A stretch of DNA of 64,000 bases from Fibrobacterota bacterium (GCA_028287505.1 JAQBPN010000008.1:1-64000), one strand, 5' to 3'. Positions 45,457-54,386 are shown, counted from the first letter of the stretch. Numbers and translations: made by a program. The notes: generated from the sequence alone by a model not told the origin.

Positions 45457-46407
45457 ATGCCATCCGTCATGTTGTTTATCGCCTCCTGTTTGTGGGGCGT
45501 TTGCATCCCCATCATGAAAGCCCTGGGAACCGAGCAATCCATATTGGCCCCGCTTGCCGGTTCCATGGGAGGTTCGGCGGCATCCTTGTGCGTCCGGTTC
45601 GGCATGGCCGCAGCGGTAGTTCTGCTGGTATCGCGCCGCTCCCCCTTCGGAATCCGCCCCGCCGAATGGAAACATGGATCCATCCTGGGAGGCGTCACCG
45701 CCGTCAGCATGTTTCTCCAAGTGGACGGCCTAAACTATACGAACGCCTCCACGGCCGGCTTTCTCATCGCCCTCTATTGCGTGCTGGTTCCCTTGTTCAC
45801 CTGGGCGGTGGGCAGGCGCCGGATGACCCCGGTGCTGTTCCTTTGCTGCGCATTGGTGGTGGCGGGCATGGCGGCCCTGACCGGTTTCGACCCGCGCACC
45901 GTGTCCCTGGGCCGCGGAGAATGGGAAAACCTGGGAGCCGCCTGCCTGTTCGCCGGACAGATTCTATGGGTGGACCGGGTGCCGCGGAATCAGGTGGATC
46001 CTTCCCGGCTTACCTTCGTCCTGTGCGCGTCCGTGTCCATGGCCTGTCTGGCGGCCCTGGTCTTCCTTCCGGGCGGCCTGCCGGCATTGTTCCAGGCCCA
46101 TGCCTCCGCGCGCGCGGCGTGGCTCACCCTGTTCCTGGCGTTGCTGGGCACCACCCTGCCGTTCCTGATCATGAACCGCTTCCAATCCATGGTGGGCCCG
46201 GTGGCGGCCGGATTCATCTACTGCATCGAGCCGTTGACGGCGGCGTTGGGCGCGTTCTTCCTGCCCGAGCTGTTGGTGCGGAATCCGGCCCTATATGCGA
46301 ATGAAGCGGTCACCATCCGCCTGGCCATCGGCGGAGCCCTGATCCTGGCCGCCAATCTGCTGCTGCTCCGGGATCGGGCGGACCCGGTTTCCCAGGCGCC
46401 CGACTAG
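45457..46407 (+). CDS. EamA/DMT-family membrane transporter
   Basis: 316 residues with about ten hydrophobic helices in two EamA repeats, the layout of drug/metabolite exporters in the inner membrane. The N-terminal W-G-V-C-I-P-I-M-K, the helix-2/3 pattern, and the second-repeat L-L-G-T-T-L-P-F and I-Y-C-I-E-P-L-T-A-A segments are typical. The substrate cannot be told. The ATG at 45457 is preferred over the GTG at 45439. It sits between two convergent/divergent giant surface-protein genes, and its TAG stop overlaps the TAG of the convergent gene within the same CTAG. Confidence 0.9.
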   Translation: MPSVMLFIASCLWGVCIPIMKALGTEQSILAPLAGSMGGSAASLCVRFGMAAAVVLLVSRRSPFGIRPAEWKHGSILGGVTAVSMFLQVDGLNYTNASTAGFLIALYCVLVPLFTWAVGRRRMTPVLFLCCALVVAGMAALTGFDPRTVSLGRGEWENLGAACLFAGQILWVDRVPRNQVDPSRLTFVLCASVSMACLAALVFLPGGLPALFQAHASARAAWLTLFLALLGTTLPFLIMNRFQSMVGPVAAGFIYCIEPLTAALGAFFLPELLVRNPALYANEAVTIRLAIGGALILAANLLLLRDRADPVSQAPD

Positions 46408-49400
46408 CGTTTTTTCGCGGGCGTCAGGAATTCCATCCGGGCCGCGCGCACGGCCATGGAGCGCTCCGCGGCCGCCGGCAGTTGCGCCGAAAAGCCTTGG
46501 ACTCCCCAGCTCTGCCAAAGCACCCGACCTTGCCAATCCACAACGCGCGCCAGGCCCGGAGCGTTCCAGACCAGGCGGCTTCCCGCCAGCCACACGGGTC
46601 CCGCGCGCAGCCGTCCGCGCAACACGGATGAGGACAGGCGATTGATTTCCAGGACGGTCTTGGCGCAAGAGGGCGAACCTCCGTTGTCCGCGCAAAGGGT
46701 TACCTCCACGTTACCATCCTCGATGGGGTTCAGCAGGACCAGGGAATCGCCGCCGGCGGTGGTGTCCACGATCATGGGGCTGACCGCCCATAGGTAACGC
46801 AGGGGATACGTAGGGAACTTGGCGAGCGCGGCCTGGTTGCCGATCACGGATTTCACGACCCTGTATGCCGTGCCGTCCCAGGACGGCTGGGCCGCCAGGC
46901 TGACGGCGGGATCGGGAATGCTGTCCTTGACGGTGACGGTCACGGTCTTGCTTTCCCAATTGGACCCGAAGCGCGCGTTGAATTGCAGCACCAGGAGGGA
47001 GTCGCCTTTCACGCGCGGGGCGGTGAACACCAGGGTGTCGACCTGCGGATCCAGGAGCCTGGGGATGGGACCGGAAACCGGGACCCAGACCACTTCCGAA
47101 GCGCAACCCGTCTTTCCCTTCAACGTCACCTTGCTTCCTTCCACGGCGGTGAGATTCCCCGGGGGCGCATAGGCGCTGTCGCAGGCCCGCACGGAAAGCA
47201 GCGCCTGGACGGAGGTGTCTTTACCCAACGCATTGGAAACCACGCAGAAGAAATGGCTGTTGTCCTGCGCTTCGGTGACGGTGTCCAAAAGCAGCAAAGT
47301 GTCGCGGGACAGCACCAGGGTATCTCCCTGGCGTCTCCATTCGTAGGCCAAAGGCGAGGATCCGCCCGCATGCAGGGAGAAGCTCACCTTCCAACCGGGT
47401 TTGGCGATGACATCGGTGGGCTCGCGGGTGATGGTGGGCGGCTGGGGAGGAACCCAGAACTCCCAGTTCTTGTTGCCCAGACTGTTCACGCAGCCTTTGC
47501 TCGCCACGCCTTTGCTTCCGCCGCTGGCGTCGCTGTTGGCGATATCGGCGGAGTCGGCGGTCAGGGTTCCGGTCACTTTGAGAATCCAGGCGGCGGTGGG
47601 TTTCAGCCCCAGGAGTTCGGTCATGCTTTTCCCGGCGAAAGAGGCGTTGCCTTCCACGGTCAAGGTGCGTCCCTGGAGATTGAGCAGAGTGCCCGCGACC
47701 CCGTTCTCGACCTTCAGGTTCCCTTTAAGGGCGAGATTGAAGCCGTTGAAATCGAATGCGCCGCCGTCAGCCTGGCGGAAGTGGGTGGCGGAGAGCGTCG
47801 TTCCCAGCCGAAGGGTTCCCGCGCTTGCATGTTCGACGGAAAACAAGGCGCCGCCTCCGACCGAAAGGGTCTGGATTCCGGAAGCCTTGGTGAAACGGAA
47901 TGCCGCGCTGTCCCCGCTGCCGCCGCCGGCCAGGGAGAAGCTGGTGTTTCCGTCGATGGACCAGATGCCGTTGCCCAACCGGATCACCTGCTTGTTGGAG
48001 CCTGAGCCGTCCTGCACCTGCAGAAAGTCCCCACCGGAGGTAACCGAAGGGTTTTGGGTATGGAAGTCCAGCACGCCATCGAAGCCCGTGGCCGCGCCAT
48101 GGTTCCGGAACACCAATCCGTTGGCGGCCGTCAGGGATCCGGGTCCCGTCACCAAGGTCACGCCTCCGGTTCCGGTGGCCCAAGTCGACAAGGTCACCTT
48201 CGGAAAGGTTTTTCCGCCCGGGTTGAAGTAGGACGTCACGGCGCTGCCCATGGATTTGATCATCACGTTGCCCAAAGGCAGGTTGACCGCGCTCAGCCCC
48301 GAGAAATCCGCATCTCCGGTCACGATCAGGCTGTCGTCCGCTCCCAGACCTTCCAGGCTTCCGCCCGTAGAGACGAAGCCGCCCAGATCCGCGCCATTGT
48401 TGTTGAAGTCCAAGGCCCCCGCTTCCACGCGCAAGGACGGGGCGGAAAGGACTCCGCCCGACAGGACCAGCTTGCCGGCGCCCGTTTTGCGGAGGGGAGG
48501 CAGGGCGCCGTTGGTTTTGGTCAGGAAGGTGGCGGATCCCGCATCGCCGGTGAAAACGATTTTGCCGGTTCCGGCGTTGACGGGCATGGAGGCGTTGAAG
48601 CGCAGATCCCGGGCCACGCTCAGGGTCCAGGAGTTGAAGAGGAAGGTTCCCGTGTAGCCGGTGAAATCCATGGACCCGGCTGGGAAGTCTCCGGCCATGG
48701 ACGCGGAATTGTTGGCGAGGGTGCCGGTCCCATCGAAACGCAAATCCAGGTTCGGGGAGGCGATGTCCCCGCTGCCCCGGAAATCATCGAAGGTGGCGGT
48801 GGTGGTCTGGGGTGTCTTGCCCACGCTGTCCACCGAGGTCGTGAACAGACCCACGTCCGAATCGATGGTGGAATTGAGGCCAACGGTCGTTGTCGCGGCG
48901 CCGACCTGGGTCCAGGCCACGGTGGTATCCGTGCGGTACCAAGCCGATATCTGGGTGGCGCCGCGGACCAGGCGCAGCCATACGGGCATAGGCACGACGA
49001 GGTGGGATGTGTAAATGGTCTTGGTGATCTGTCCCGACGCGGTGCCGGCATCGGTGTATTCGAAGATGACGCCGTTCATCGGCGTGCGCGCCACCAGGGC
49101 CACGCCTCCCTGGTTCATGTTGTCCAGATTGTTCGCGATGATGATTCCGGCCTTGGTCCAATCGCTGACCGCCACTTCCCCTTCAAGTTTCACCGTCACG
49201 TCGAAGACACCTTTGGTCACATCGAAGACACCCTTGATGTCCTTGCGGTGGACGGCCGTGAAGAATCGCCAGGGATTGTTGGGGTCCTTCGCGGTGAGGT
49301 CTTTGCCTTGCCCGGAGATCAGCAATTTGCCTTCGGGGGAGATTTCAGCCTTTCCGGAATTCGCGACACCGTCCGAGTCGAGAAATGTCCACGCGGGTTT

Positions 49401-49604
49401 CGGGTCGGGGACCGGCCCGTCGAAATTATCATCATTGGTGCTGGCGGGAGGATTGCCCTGGCCGTTCTGGAGTGAGCTCCAGTTGTAGGCCTTCGAAAGA
49501 CTTCCGGTTCCCGACATGGCCGGATCCCGGTTCCAGTAATACGTCTGCGCATGCGCCAAAACAGCGCTTAGCAGGAAAGCGGAAACCGCAGATATGAATT
49601 TCAT
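46404..49604 (-). CDS. Giant secreted surface protein with one Ig-like domain, paralogue of 41211-45182
   Basis: 1066 residues. A signal peptide ends A-H-A-Q and is followed by Y-Y-W-N, as in the paralogue (W-Y-W-N). The order is the same: DUF1349-like domain (with a seven-residue tandem duplication, G-V-F-D-V-T-K), beta-solenoid region ending N-K-N-W-E-F, a single Ig-like domain (about 720-805) against four in the paralogue, the shared C-terminal module (about 806-990) with V-S-G-P-I-P-R-L-L-D-P and C-A-D-N-G-G-S-P-S-C, and the W-Q-G-R-V-L-W tail. It is likely surface-exposed and adhesive; no enzyme motif was seen. It shares overlapping stop codons with the EamA gene. Confidence 0.82.
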   Translation of the reverse strand: MKFISAVSAFLLSAVLAHAQTYYWNRDPAMSGTGSLSKAYNWSSLQNGQGNPPASTNDDNFDGPVPDPKPAWTFLDSDGVANSGKAEISPEGKLLISGQGKDLTAKDPNNPWRFFTAVHRKDIKGVFDVTKGVFDVTVKLEGEVAVSDWTKAGIIIANNLDNMNQGGVALVARTPMNGVIFEYTDAGTASGQITKTIYTSHLVVPMPVWLRLVRGATQISAWYRTDTTVAWTQVGAATTTVGLNSTIDSDVGLFTTSVDSVGKTPQTTTATFDDFRGSGDIASPNLDLRFDGTGTLANNSASMAGDFPAGSMDFTGYTGTFLFNSWTLSVARDLRFNASMPVNAGTGKIVFTGDAGSATFLTKTNGALPPLRKTGAGKLVLSGGVLSAPSLRVEAGALDFNNNGADLGGFVSTGGSLEGLGADDSLIVTGDADFSGLSAVNLPLGNVMIKSMGSAVTSYFNPGGKTFPKVTLSTWATGTGGVTLVTGPGSLTAANGLVFRNHGAATGFDGVLDFHTQNPSVTSGGDFLQVQDGSGSNKQVIRLGNGIWSIDGNTSFSLAGGGSGDSAAFRFTKASGIQTLSVGGGALFSVEHASAGTLRLGTTLSATHFRQADGGAFDFNGFNLALKGNLKVENGVAGTLLNLQGRTLTVEGNASFAGKSMTELLGLKPTAAWILKVTGTLTADSADIANSDASGGSKGVASKGCVNSLGNKNWEFWVPPQPPTITREPTDVIAKPGWKVSFSLHAGGSSPLAYEWRRQGDTLVLSRDTLLLLDTVTEAQDNSHFFCVVSNALGKDTSVQALLSVRACDSAYAPPGNLTAVEGSKVTLKGKTGCASEVVWVPVSGPIPRLLDPQVDTLVFTAPRVKGDSLLVLQFNARFGSNWESKTVTVTVKDSIPDPAVSLAAQPSWDGTAYRVVKSVIGNQAALAKFPTYPLRYLWAVSPMIVDTTAGGDSLVLLNPIEDGNVEVTLCADNGGSPSCAKTVLEINRLSSSVLRGRLRAGPVWLAGSRLVWNAPGLARVVDWQGRVLWQSWGVQGFSAQLPAAAERSMAVRAARMEFLTPAKKR

Positions 49605-49886
49605 GAATACCCGATCCAAATAAAAAGGGAAACCCGAGTCCTGATTGGATTCAGGACCATCACCCGGCAACGAGATTTTCCCCCTCAAGACTATCCGTCC
49701 GAGCAACAAAATAGGTATGCGGAGGTCCGGACACCAAGAAAAAACGACGGAACCCGGATTCCCGTTTTTGCCAAAGAACTGTATTCCGCCAATAATCACA
49801 AAACTTCTTGCAAATAATCCCTCGACCGGGTTTTTAGTATTTGTGGTTAAAGTCCCGACATGGGACCGTGAACTGCAGGAGGAATC

Positions 49887-50567
49887 ATGATTCGACTCAA
49901 AAAATACCCAGCACTACTTTTGATTTTGGGAATGTTCGCCGGCTGCGCCAATATGAACAAGGCCGGAAACGGCGCCCTGATCGGAGCCGGGTCCGGCGGA
50001 GTGATTGGCGGCCTCATCGGCCGGGCCACGGGAAACACCGCGGCCGGAGCCATCATCGGCGCGGCGGTGGGCGGCACGGCGGGAGCCGCGATTGGCCATT
50101 ATATGGACAAACAGGCCGCGGAACTGCAACGGGATCTCAAGGATGCGAAAGTGGAGCGCGTGGGCGAAGGCATCAAGATCACCTTCAACTCCGGCATCCT
50201 TTTCGACGTGGACTCGGACAAGTTGCGGACCGAAGCCAAGACAAACCTCAAGAATCTGGCCACCGTACTGAACAAATACGACGACACGGAGATCATGGTC
50301 CAGGGCCATACCGATAATACCGGGTCCGACGATCACAACCTCAAGCTGTCCCAGGAACGCGCCAGCTCGGTGGGCCATCTGCTGATGAGCGACGGAGTCA
50401 AATCCGGCCGCATCACGGAGTCCGGCCTGGGCGAACAACATCCCGTGGCCGACAACGGTTCGGTGAGCGGGCGCCAGGCCAATCGCCGGGTGGAAGTGGC
50501 CATCTGGGCCAACGACAAGCTGAAGAAGGCTGCGACCGACGGTAAGGTGGTAGCCGCCGCCGAGTAG
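49887..50567 (+). CDS. OmpA-family lipoprotein (YiaD-like)
   Basis: 226 residues. The lipobox is F-A-G-C (C20). A Gly-rich glycine-zipper region (about 28-72) of the kind that inserts in membranes follows, then an OmpA-like peptidoglycan-binding domain (about 95-210) with the motif V-Q-G-H-T-D-N-T-G, L-S-Q-E-R-A-S and N-R-R-V-E-V. It links the outer membrane to the cell wall. AGGAGG precedes the ATG. It is divergent from the giant surface-protein gene across a 282-base gap. Confidence 0.92.
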   Translation: MIRLKKYPALLLILGMFAGCANMNKAGNGALIGAGSGGVIGGLIGRATGNTAAGAIIGAAVGGTAGAAIGHYMDKQAAELQRDLKDAKVERVGEGIKITFNSGILFDVDSDKLRTEAKTNLKNLATVLNKYDDTEIMVQGHTDNTGSDDHNLKLSQERASSVGHLLMSDGVKSGRITESGLGEQHPVADNGSVSGRQANRRVEVAIWANDKLKKAATDGKVVAAAE

Positions 50568-50760
50568 TCTTTGGTGATGTCTGCGGGGTCTTCAGGGAAG
50601 AGAATACCCGGGCCCCCGCGGGCGCGCCTCGCCGGGGACCCTGGCCTTATCGTCTCCGGAGAATGCGGAGACGAACTGCGGACCTTCGGGGGGTGGGGCG
50701 GACACGGGCGACGGGAATAGAGGGGCGCAAACTTCTTTTTTATGAGCGGGTGGGTCGCTT

Positions 50761-50880
50761 TTCTTTTTTCCGCCTTCCATTTTTCTTCCCTCCCTTTTTC
50801 CCCTTCACCTTTCCTTCTCCCCTCTTTCTTCTCGCTCCCCTATCCTTCTTTCCCTTGTTAATTCTCTCTACCCATTCCCC
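50761..50880 (+). repeat. Polypyrimidine tract
   Basis: Only 10 of 120 bases on this strand are purines. The tract is irregular, not a simple repeat. Its neighbours are GC-rich with mixed strands, so the skew is local. Confidence 0.85.
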
Positions 50881-50964
50881 ATACCCCGTTTACAGTGTCC
50901 AGGGCTTGGACATGCGAATCTCGCTGAAAGCCTTGAAATACGGGTGTTTTGTTGGGTTTTCGGA

Positions 50965-50983
50965 TTGGCCCGGTTCTTGATTT
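50965..50983 (+). promoter_or_regulatory. Promoter-like element shared with the 55895 gene
   Basis: TTGGCCCG, four bases, TTGATTTAG. The same element (TTGGCCCG-N4-TTGATT) occurs before the related gene at 55895. TTG at 50977 lies 47 bases before the ATG, against 46 in the other case. The GG-N10-GA spacing recalls sigma-54 sites (GG-N10-GC), with A in place of C. Confidence 0.6.
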
Positions 50984-51023
50984 AGTCTCCTTGCGGGCAT
51001 ACACCCAGCGAAAGGAGGTTCAT

Positions 51024-51737
51024 ATGTCCATTCAAACCATTCCCTATCAGGCCCCGGAGGGTCCGGAAAGGTCCGGGTCGGCCCGGGTTCCCACAACGGT
51101 GTTGGGAGCCATTGCCGGTGTCGGGCTTCTCTTGCTTCTTCCGGGGCAGGCGAGGGCGGACGGGAATTCATACGGCCACGCCGAGATTACCCTCGGGTTT
51201 CCCCACGGTCAGGTGACGGTGGGAAAGACCTGGGACGACAATCCCCGGCGTGTCGTGGTGGAGGAAGTCACCCACAAGTACCCGGCCGAAGACGATTTCG
51301 ACGATGAGGACGACCAATACGATGGAGACGCGGACGAACCCGACCAAGTCATCATCGAGAAGCGCCATCATCATCGGCACGTCAAGAAGGTGACCGTCAT
51401 CGAGCGCTATGAGGAGCCGGTCCTTTGCGACCGCGAGGTCCAGGTGGTCCGCAAGGTCTACGTGGACCCTCCCTCCTGCGAGCGCCACGATGTGGTCGTC
51501 TATGGCCGGGCTCCCGAACGCGTGATCTATGCGCCCTCGCGCACCGTGATCGTCGCGCCGGGGAGAGGCTATGGATACCGCGGCGATGATCGCGGTTACC
51601 ACGGGGATCGTGGAGGATTCCATGGAAGCGACCATGTAATCCAAAACGGGAACCGCGGGCCCCGGAATCTCTTTCCGGAGGATCAAGGCCGGCCCGTCCG
51701 GACGCGCGGAGTCCAGCAACATCTGGTCTCCCGCTGA
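51024..51737 (+). CDS. Secreted Val/His-rich protein, related to 55895-56422
   Basis: 237 residues, unrecognised. An N-terminal signal peptide (ending A-R-A) is followed by I-T-L-G-F-P-H-G-Q-V-T-V-G-K-T-W-D. The next blocks include V-V-V-E-E-V, an acidic D/E stretch (about 95-115), a cluster R-H-H-H-R-H, and basic V-I-Y-A-P-S-R-T-V-I-V repeats, with a Gly/Tyr/Arg-rich tail. The protein at 55895 shares G-x-I/V-T-V-G-x-x-W and the V-V-V-E strings, and the same promoter element. The His and Asp clusters could bind metal; this is only a suggestion. Strong AAAGGAGG is at 51011-51018. Part of this sequence is low-complexity. Confidence 0.65.
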   Translation: MSIQTIPYQAPEGPERSGSARVPTTVLGAIAGVGLLLLLPGQARADGNSYGHAEITLGFPHGQVTVGKTWDDNPRRVVVEEVTHKYPAEDDFDDEDDQYDGDADEPDQVIIEKRHHHRHVKKVTVIERYEEPVLCDREVQVVRKVYVDPPSCERHDVVVYGRAPERVIYAPSRTVIVAPGRGYGYRGDDRGYHGDRGGFHGSDHVIQNGNRGPRNLFPEDQGRPVRTRGVQQHLVSR

Positions 51738-51847
51738 TTGAATCCCGGGGCGGCGCTTCCGGCCGCGGAGGCCCGCCCCTACCCTTGCGACCGCGGCACG
51801 GCATTGGCGAACACAGACAGGGCGTTTGAGAAAAAAGGATGGATACC

Positions 51848-53065
51848 ATGGAAACGATCGATATGAAAAAAGGAATGCGGAGCCCGGAAACCGGGCCCGG
51901 ACGCAAAGCCGGCGGAATCATATCCGCCATGCTGCTCACGGCCGCGCTGGGCACGGCGGGCGCGCAGGTGACTGGAGAACTGGTCTCCTTGGGCAAGAAG
52001 ACGGGAGTGGGCGCGCGTGCCATCAGTCTGGGCGAAGCGTTCACCGCCGTCGCCGACGATTATTCGGCGCTGTACTATAATCCCGCGGGCATGACCCAAT
52101 TGACGCGCTCCGAAGTGGGCGTCAACCTGAGCTACGGCATGTTCCAGAACAACGTCACCTTCGACAATGGGACGCCCCATGCGACCAGCCTGGAAGCCAC
52201 CAAGCTGAACGCGCTCAGCATGGTGCTGACCGACGGCGGCCGTTGGGCCCTTGGATTGGGCTACTACACGCCGGTTTCCTTCGACGATCCCCTCTTCTAT
52301 CAGGCCCATGGCAGCGCGTACGCCTACAACGCGTCCGGCCAGATGGATCATTACCGCATGGCGCTGGCCTACCTGGTGAACGAACAGGTGAGCCTGGGAT
52401 TCGCCGTCAGCGCCGTGACCGGCCGGGAGCAGCTGGAAATCCAAGATGGGATTACGGCCCGCTATCTGGAGGAATACACCGGATACAATGTGGAACCGTC
52501 CTTCCTCATCCACCTGTCCGACATGTTCAGCGTGGGCGGATCGGCCGTGGTGGTGGAACAGTTGGAACTGACCGATACCTACCAGGAAAAAGGCGGCAGC
52601 CCTCTGGAGTCCCTCTACGATATCCAACATCCCTTCCAGGCCAAATTGGGATTCGCCTTCCAATCCGGCCTCACCCAGGTGTCCGCGGACTGGCATGGCG
52701 ATTTCTGGAGCAGCTATGCGTATCGCAACGCCGGCGCGGCCTTCTTCAACCACGATCTGAACTACCCCAACAAACACACGTTCAACATAGGCCTGGAACA
52801 GCATCTGGACCGGCACGGACCGGTGCTGCGCCTGGGCTACACCTGGGAAAACCAGGACGATGAGCGGCCCCAGCCCGATCAACGCGATCCCTACCGTGTC
52901 AGCGCGGGCATAGGGTTCATGCCCTCCAAACGCGTAGGCCTGGACTTCGCGTATCAATACGGCGGCAGCCGCACCGCGCAGAACTCCACCCCGGATGGGC
53001 CCCAGGACCTGCGCATCGACGGAGAGGACCACCAGGTGATGGCGGCCCTGCGCTACCGCTGGTAA
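51848..53065 (+). CDS. FadL/OMPP1-like outer-membrane protein
   Basis: 405 residues. After a basic N-terminus and signal peptide (ending G-A-Q), the sequence G-A-R-A-I-S-L-G-E-A-F-T-A and Y-Y-N-P-A-G-M marks the FadL/TodX or UPF0164-type family of beta-barrels, which import hydrophobic molecules or act as general outer-membrane proteins. Alternating-residue strands run to the end (A-L-R-Y-R-W), which has the usual aromatic terminus. ATG 51848 is chosen because AAAGGA lies eight bases upstream; ATG 51839 is in frame and possible. The small secreted-protein gene follows after 14 bases. Confidence 0.85.
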   Translation: METIDMKKGMRSPETGPGRKAGGIISAMLLTAALGTAGAQVTGELVSLGKKTGVGARAISLGEAFTAVADDYSALYYNPAGMTQLTRSEVGVNLSYGMFQNNVTFDNGTPHATSLEATKLNALSMVLTDGGRWALGLGYYTPVSFDDPLFYQAHGSAYAYNASGQMDHYRMALAYLVNEQVSLGFAVSAVTGREQLEIQDGITARYLEEYTGYNVEPSFLIHLSDMFSVGGSAVVVEQLELTDTYQEKGGSPLESLYDIQHPFQAKLGFAFQSGLTQVSADWHGDFWSSYAYRNAGAAFFNHDLNYPNKHTFNIGLEQHLDRHGPVLRLGYTWENQDDERPQPDQRDPYRVSAGIGFMPSKRVGLDFAYQYGGSRTAQNSTPDGPQDLRIDGEDHQVMAALRYRW

Positions 53066-53079
53066 TCCGGGGTGATGAA

Positions 53080-53646
53080 ATGAAAGCGATGCTGTTCGGA
53101 CTACTGGCCACGGTCGCCGTCCTGGGATGGCCCCGGGCGGCCAAGGCGCAGGGGTTGCTGATATACGGCGGAGAGAAATCGGATGTCTTCCTCGGTTGCA
53201 TGGATTGTTGCGAAAAGGACGAAGCGTCCATCTGGAGCAAGTCGGGCGCACATGGTTATGGATTCTCCAAGGACTCGTCCATTTGGAACGGCTTCGGAAA
53301 ATATGGCGGCACCTTCGGCGACTATTCCCCGTTCAACCGCTGGTCCAAGTTCCCTCCCGCCCTTTTCGACCCGCAGGGGAATTTCCTGGGCTATCTGACC
53401 CTGAACGAAAACCAACCCCAACGCACGAGGGTAAGACTCGCGCGTATCATTCTCGCATTTTGGGAAAGCATCGGACGGGATGTGCCGGGATTCTATGACA
53501 TCTATTTCGAATCGGATGCGATTCCGATGAGAAGCGCCGAAGGGCCCCTGAGCCCGCGGAGGCCGCTGCCAGGGGCCTGGAGCCGGGACCTGCGGGATTC
53601 GCAGCGGTCATGGCAGGGCGCTTCTCCTCCAGGAAGCAGGCGATAA
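53080..53646 (+). CDS. Small secreted protein of a conserved family of unknown function
   Basis: 188 residues with a signal peptide (ending A-K-A-Q). The core (about 25-110) has a pattern I recall from uncharacterised proteins in several phyla: F-L-G-C-M-D-C, D-E-A-S-I-W, G-x-Y-G-x-x-x-x-x-x-S-I-W-N, S-P-F-N, P-P-A-L-F-D, G-N-F-L-G-Y-L-T-L-N. No function is known for that pattern. The last 40 residues are Arg/Pro-rich and may be a poorly conserved tail. Two CxxC-like cysteines could bind metal or form disulfides. It is 14 bases behind the FadL-like gene, so the two are probably cotranscribed. Confidence 0.65.
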   Translation: MKAMLFGLLATVAVLGWPRAAKAQGLLIYGGEKSDVFLGCMDCCEKDEASIWSKSGAHGYGFSKDSSIWNGFGKYGGTFGDYSPFNRWSKFPPALFDPQGNFLGYLTLNENQPQRTRVRLARIILAFWESIGRDVPGFYDIYFESDAIPMRSAEGPLSPRRPLPGAWSRDLRDSQRSWQGASPPGSRR

Positions 53647-53732
53647 CCCCGAAGGCGCAGCAAAGACTTCCGCCCAATCGGCCCGCAAGTGTATAATCAG
53701 GGCCATGCCCTTGATATGTAGATTTTGGCGTA

Positions 53733-54386
53733 ATGGCTGATCCACGGTTCACCGCTCATTGGTACGGTCCGATAATCCTGGTCCTGGCTATCCAGGGTCT
53801 TATCGGGGCCGGAGCGCTTTCCAACCCTCTCCCGCCCGTCAAAAAGCTTCCCCGCAAACAACTTGAATCCGTGTATCGGAACGGCGATCTGGACTCGGTG
53901 GTGATCTACGTCAAGATGGGGCGGCCCCGCGTCGTCTTCCTGGATCGGAGCGATAGCAGCTTGGCATTCAAATACCTGGGCGTCATCTATGCCGCTGATT
54001 CCAAGACCCGGGAAAAAGGCCGCTATTACTTCAACCAACTTCTGAGATTGGATAACCAGGCTTCCATCACGGATCTGTTGCCGGGCGAGAGCGCCCGCTC
54101 GGTGTTCAAGGAAGTGCGCGAGGAATTCTTCGAGCTCAACCCCAACCTCGCGCAGCCCGCGAACGCAGCGCCGCCTCCCGTGGCCGCGGCCCCGCCTATC
54201 GCCGCCGAGGAGGACAGCGAAACCCCGCAGGCCCTCACGCCTTTCCCCGTTCCCGTTGCCCCAAAAAAGCAGTCCCACACCTGGATGTGGGTGACGGGAG
54301 GCGTGGTCGGCGTAGTGGCTGCCGGCGCGGGCGCCGCCATCTTTCTGATTGATCCCGCGCCGAAGAATTACAAACTCCATGACTGA
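53733..54386 (+). CDS. Exported protein with C-terminal membrane anchor, unknown function
   Basis: 217 residues: an N-terminal hydrophobic signal, a helical TPR-like region (about 35-130) with Y-N/F-Q and L-G-V-I-Y-A-A-D pieces, a Pro/Ala-rich linker, and a C-terminal helix starting W-M-W-V-T-G-G-V-V-G. It resembles the 26184-26684 protein in layout and in the tail anchor (K-x-x-S-x-x-W-x-x-W/V-x-G). The following lipoprotein gene overlaps it by eight bases, so the pair is translationally coupled. Not recognised beyond this. A link to the FadL-like gene cluster upstream is possible, but 86 bases separate them. Confidence 0.65.
   Translation: MADPRFTAHWYGPIILVLAIQGLIGAGALSNPLPPVKKLPRKQLESVYRNGDLDSVVIYVKMGRPRVVFLDRSDSSLAFKYLGVIYAADSKTREKGRYYFNQLLRLDNQASITDLLPGESARSVFKEVREEFFELNPNLAQPANAAPPPVAAAPPIAAEEDSETPQALTPFPVPVAPKKQSHTWMWVTGGVVGVVAAGAGAAIFLIDPAPKNYKLHD

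Larger units (their letters stand above)
50568..51023. other. Long intergenic region with hairpin and polypyrimidine tract
   Basis: No gene was found in these 456 bases. It contains an 8-bp perfect hairpin (CGTCTCCG / CGGAGACG, 50651-50673) within very GC-rich DNA. A run of 110 pyrimidines in 120 bases (50761-50880) follows, then the promoter element at 50965. I could not match the GC-rich part to tmRNA, RNase P RNA or SRP RNA; an unknown structured RNA is possible. Confidence 0.7.

Noticed and set aside
50568-50760. tmRNA, RNase P RNA or SRP RNA
   Set aside because: Conserved core motifs of these RNAs are absent; only general GC-rich hairpins are seen.
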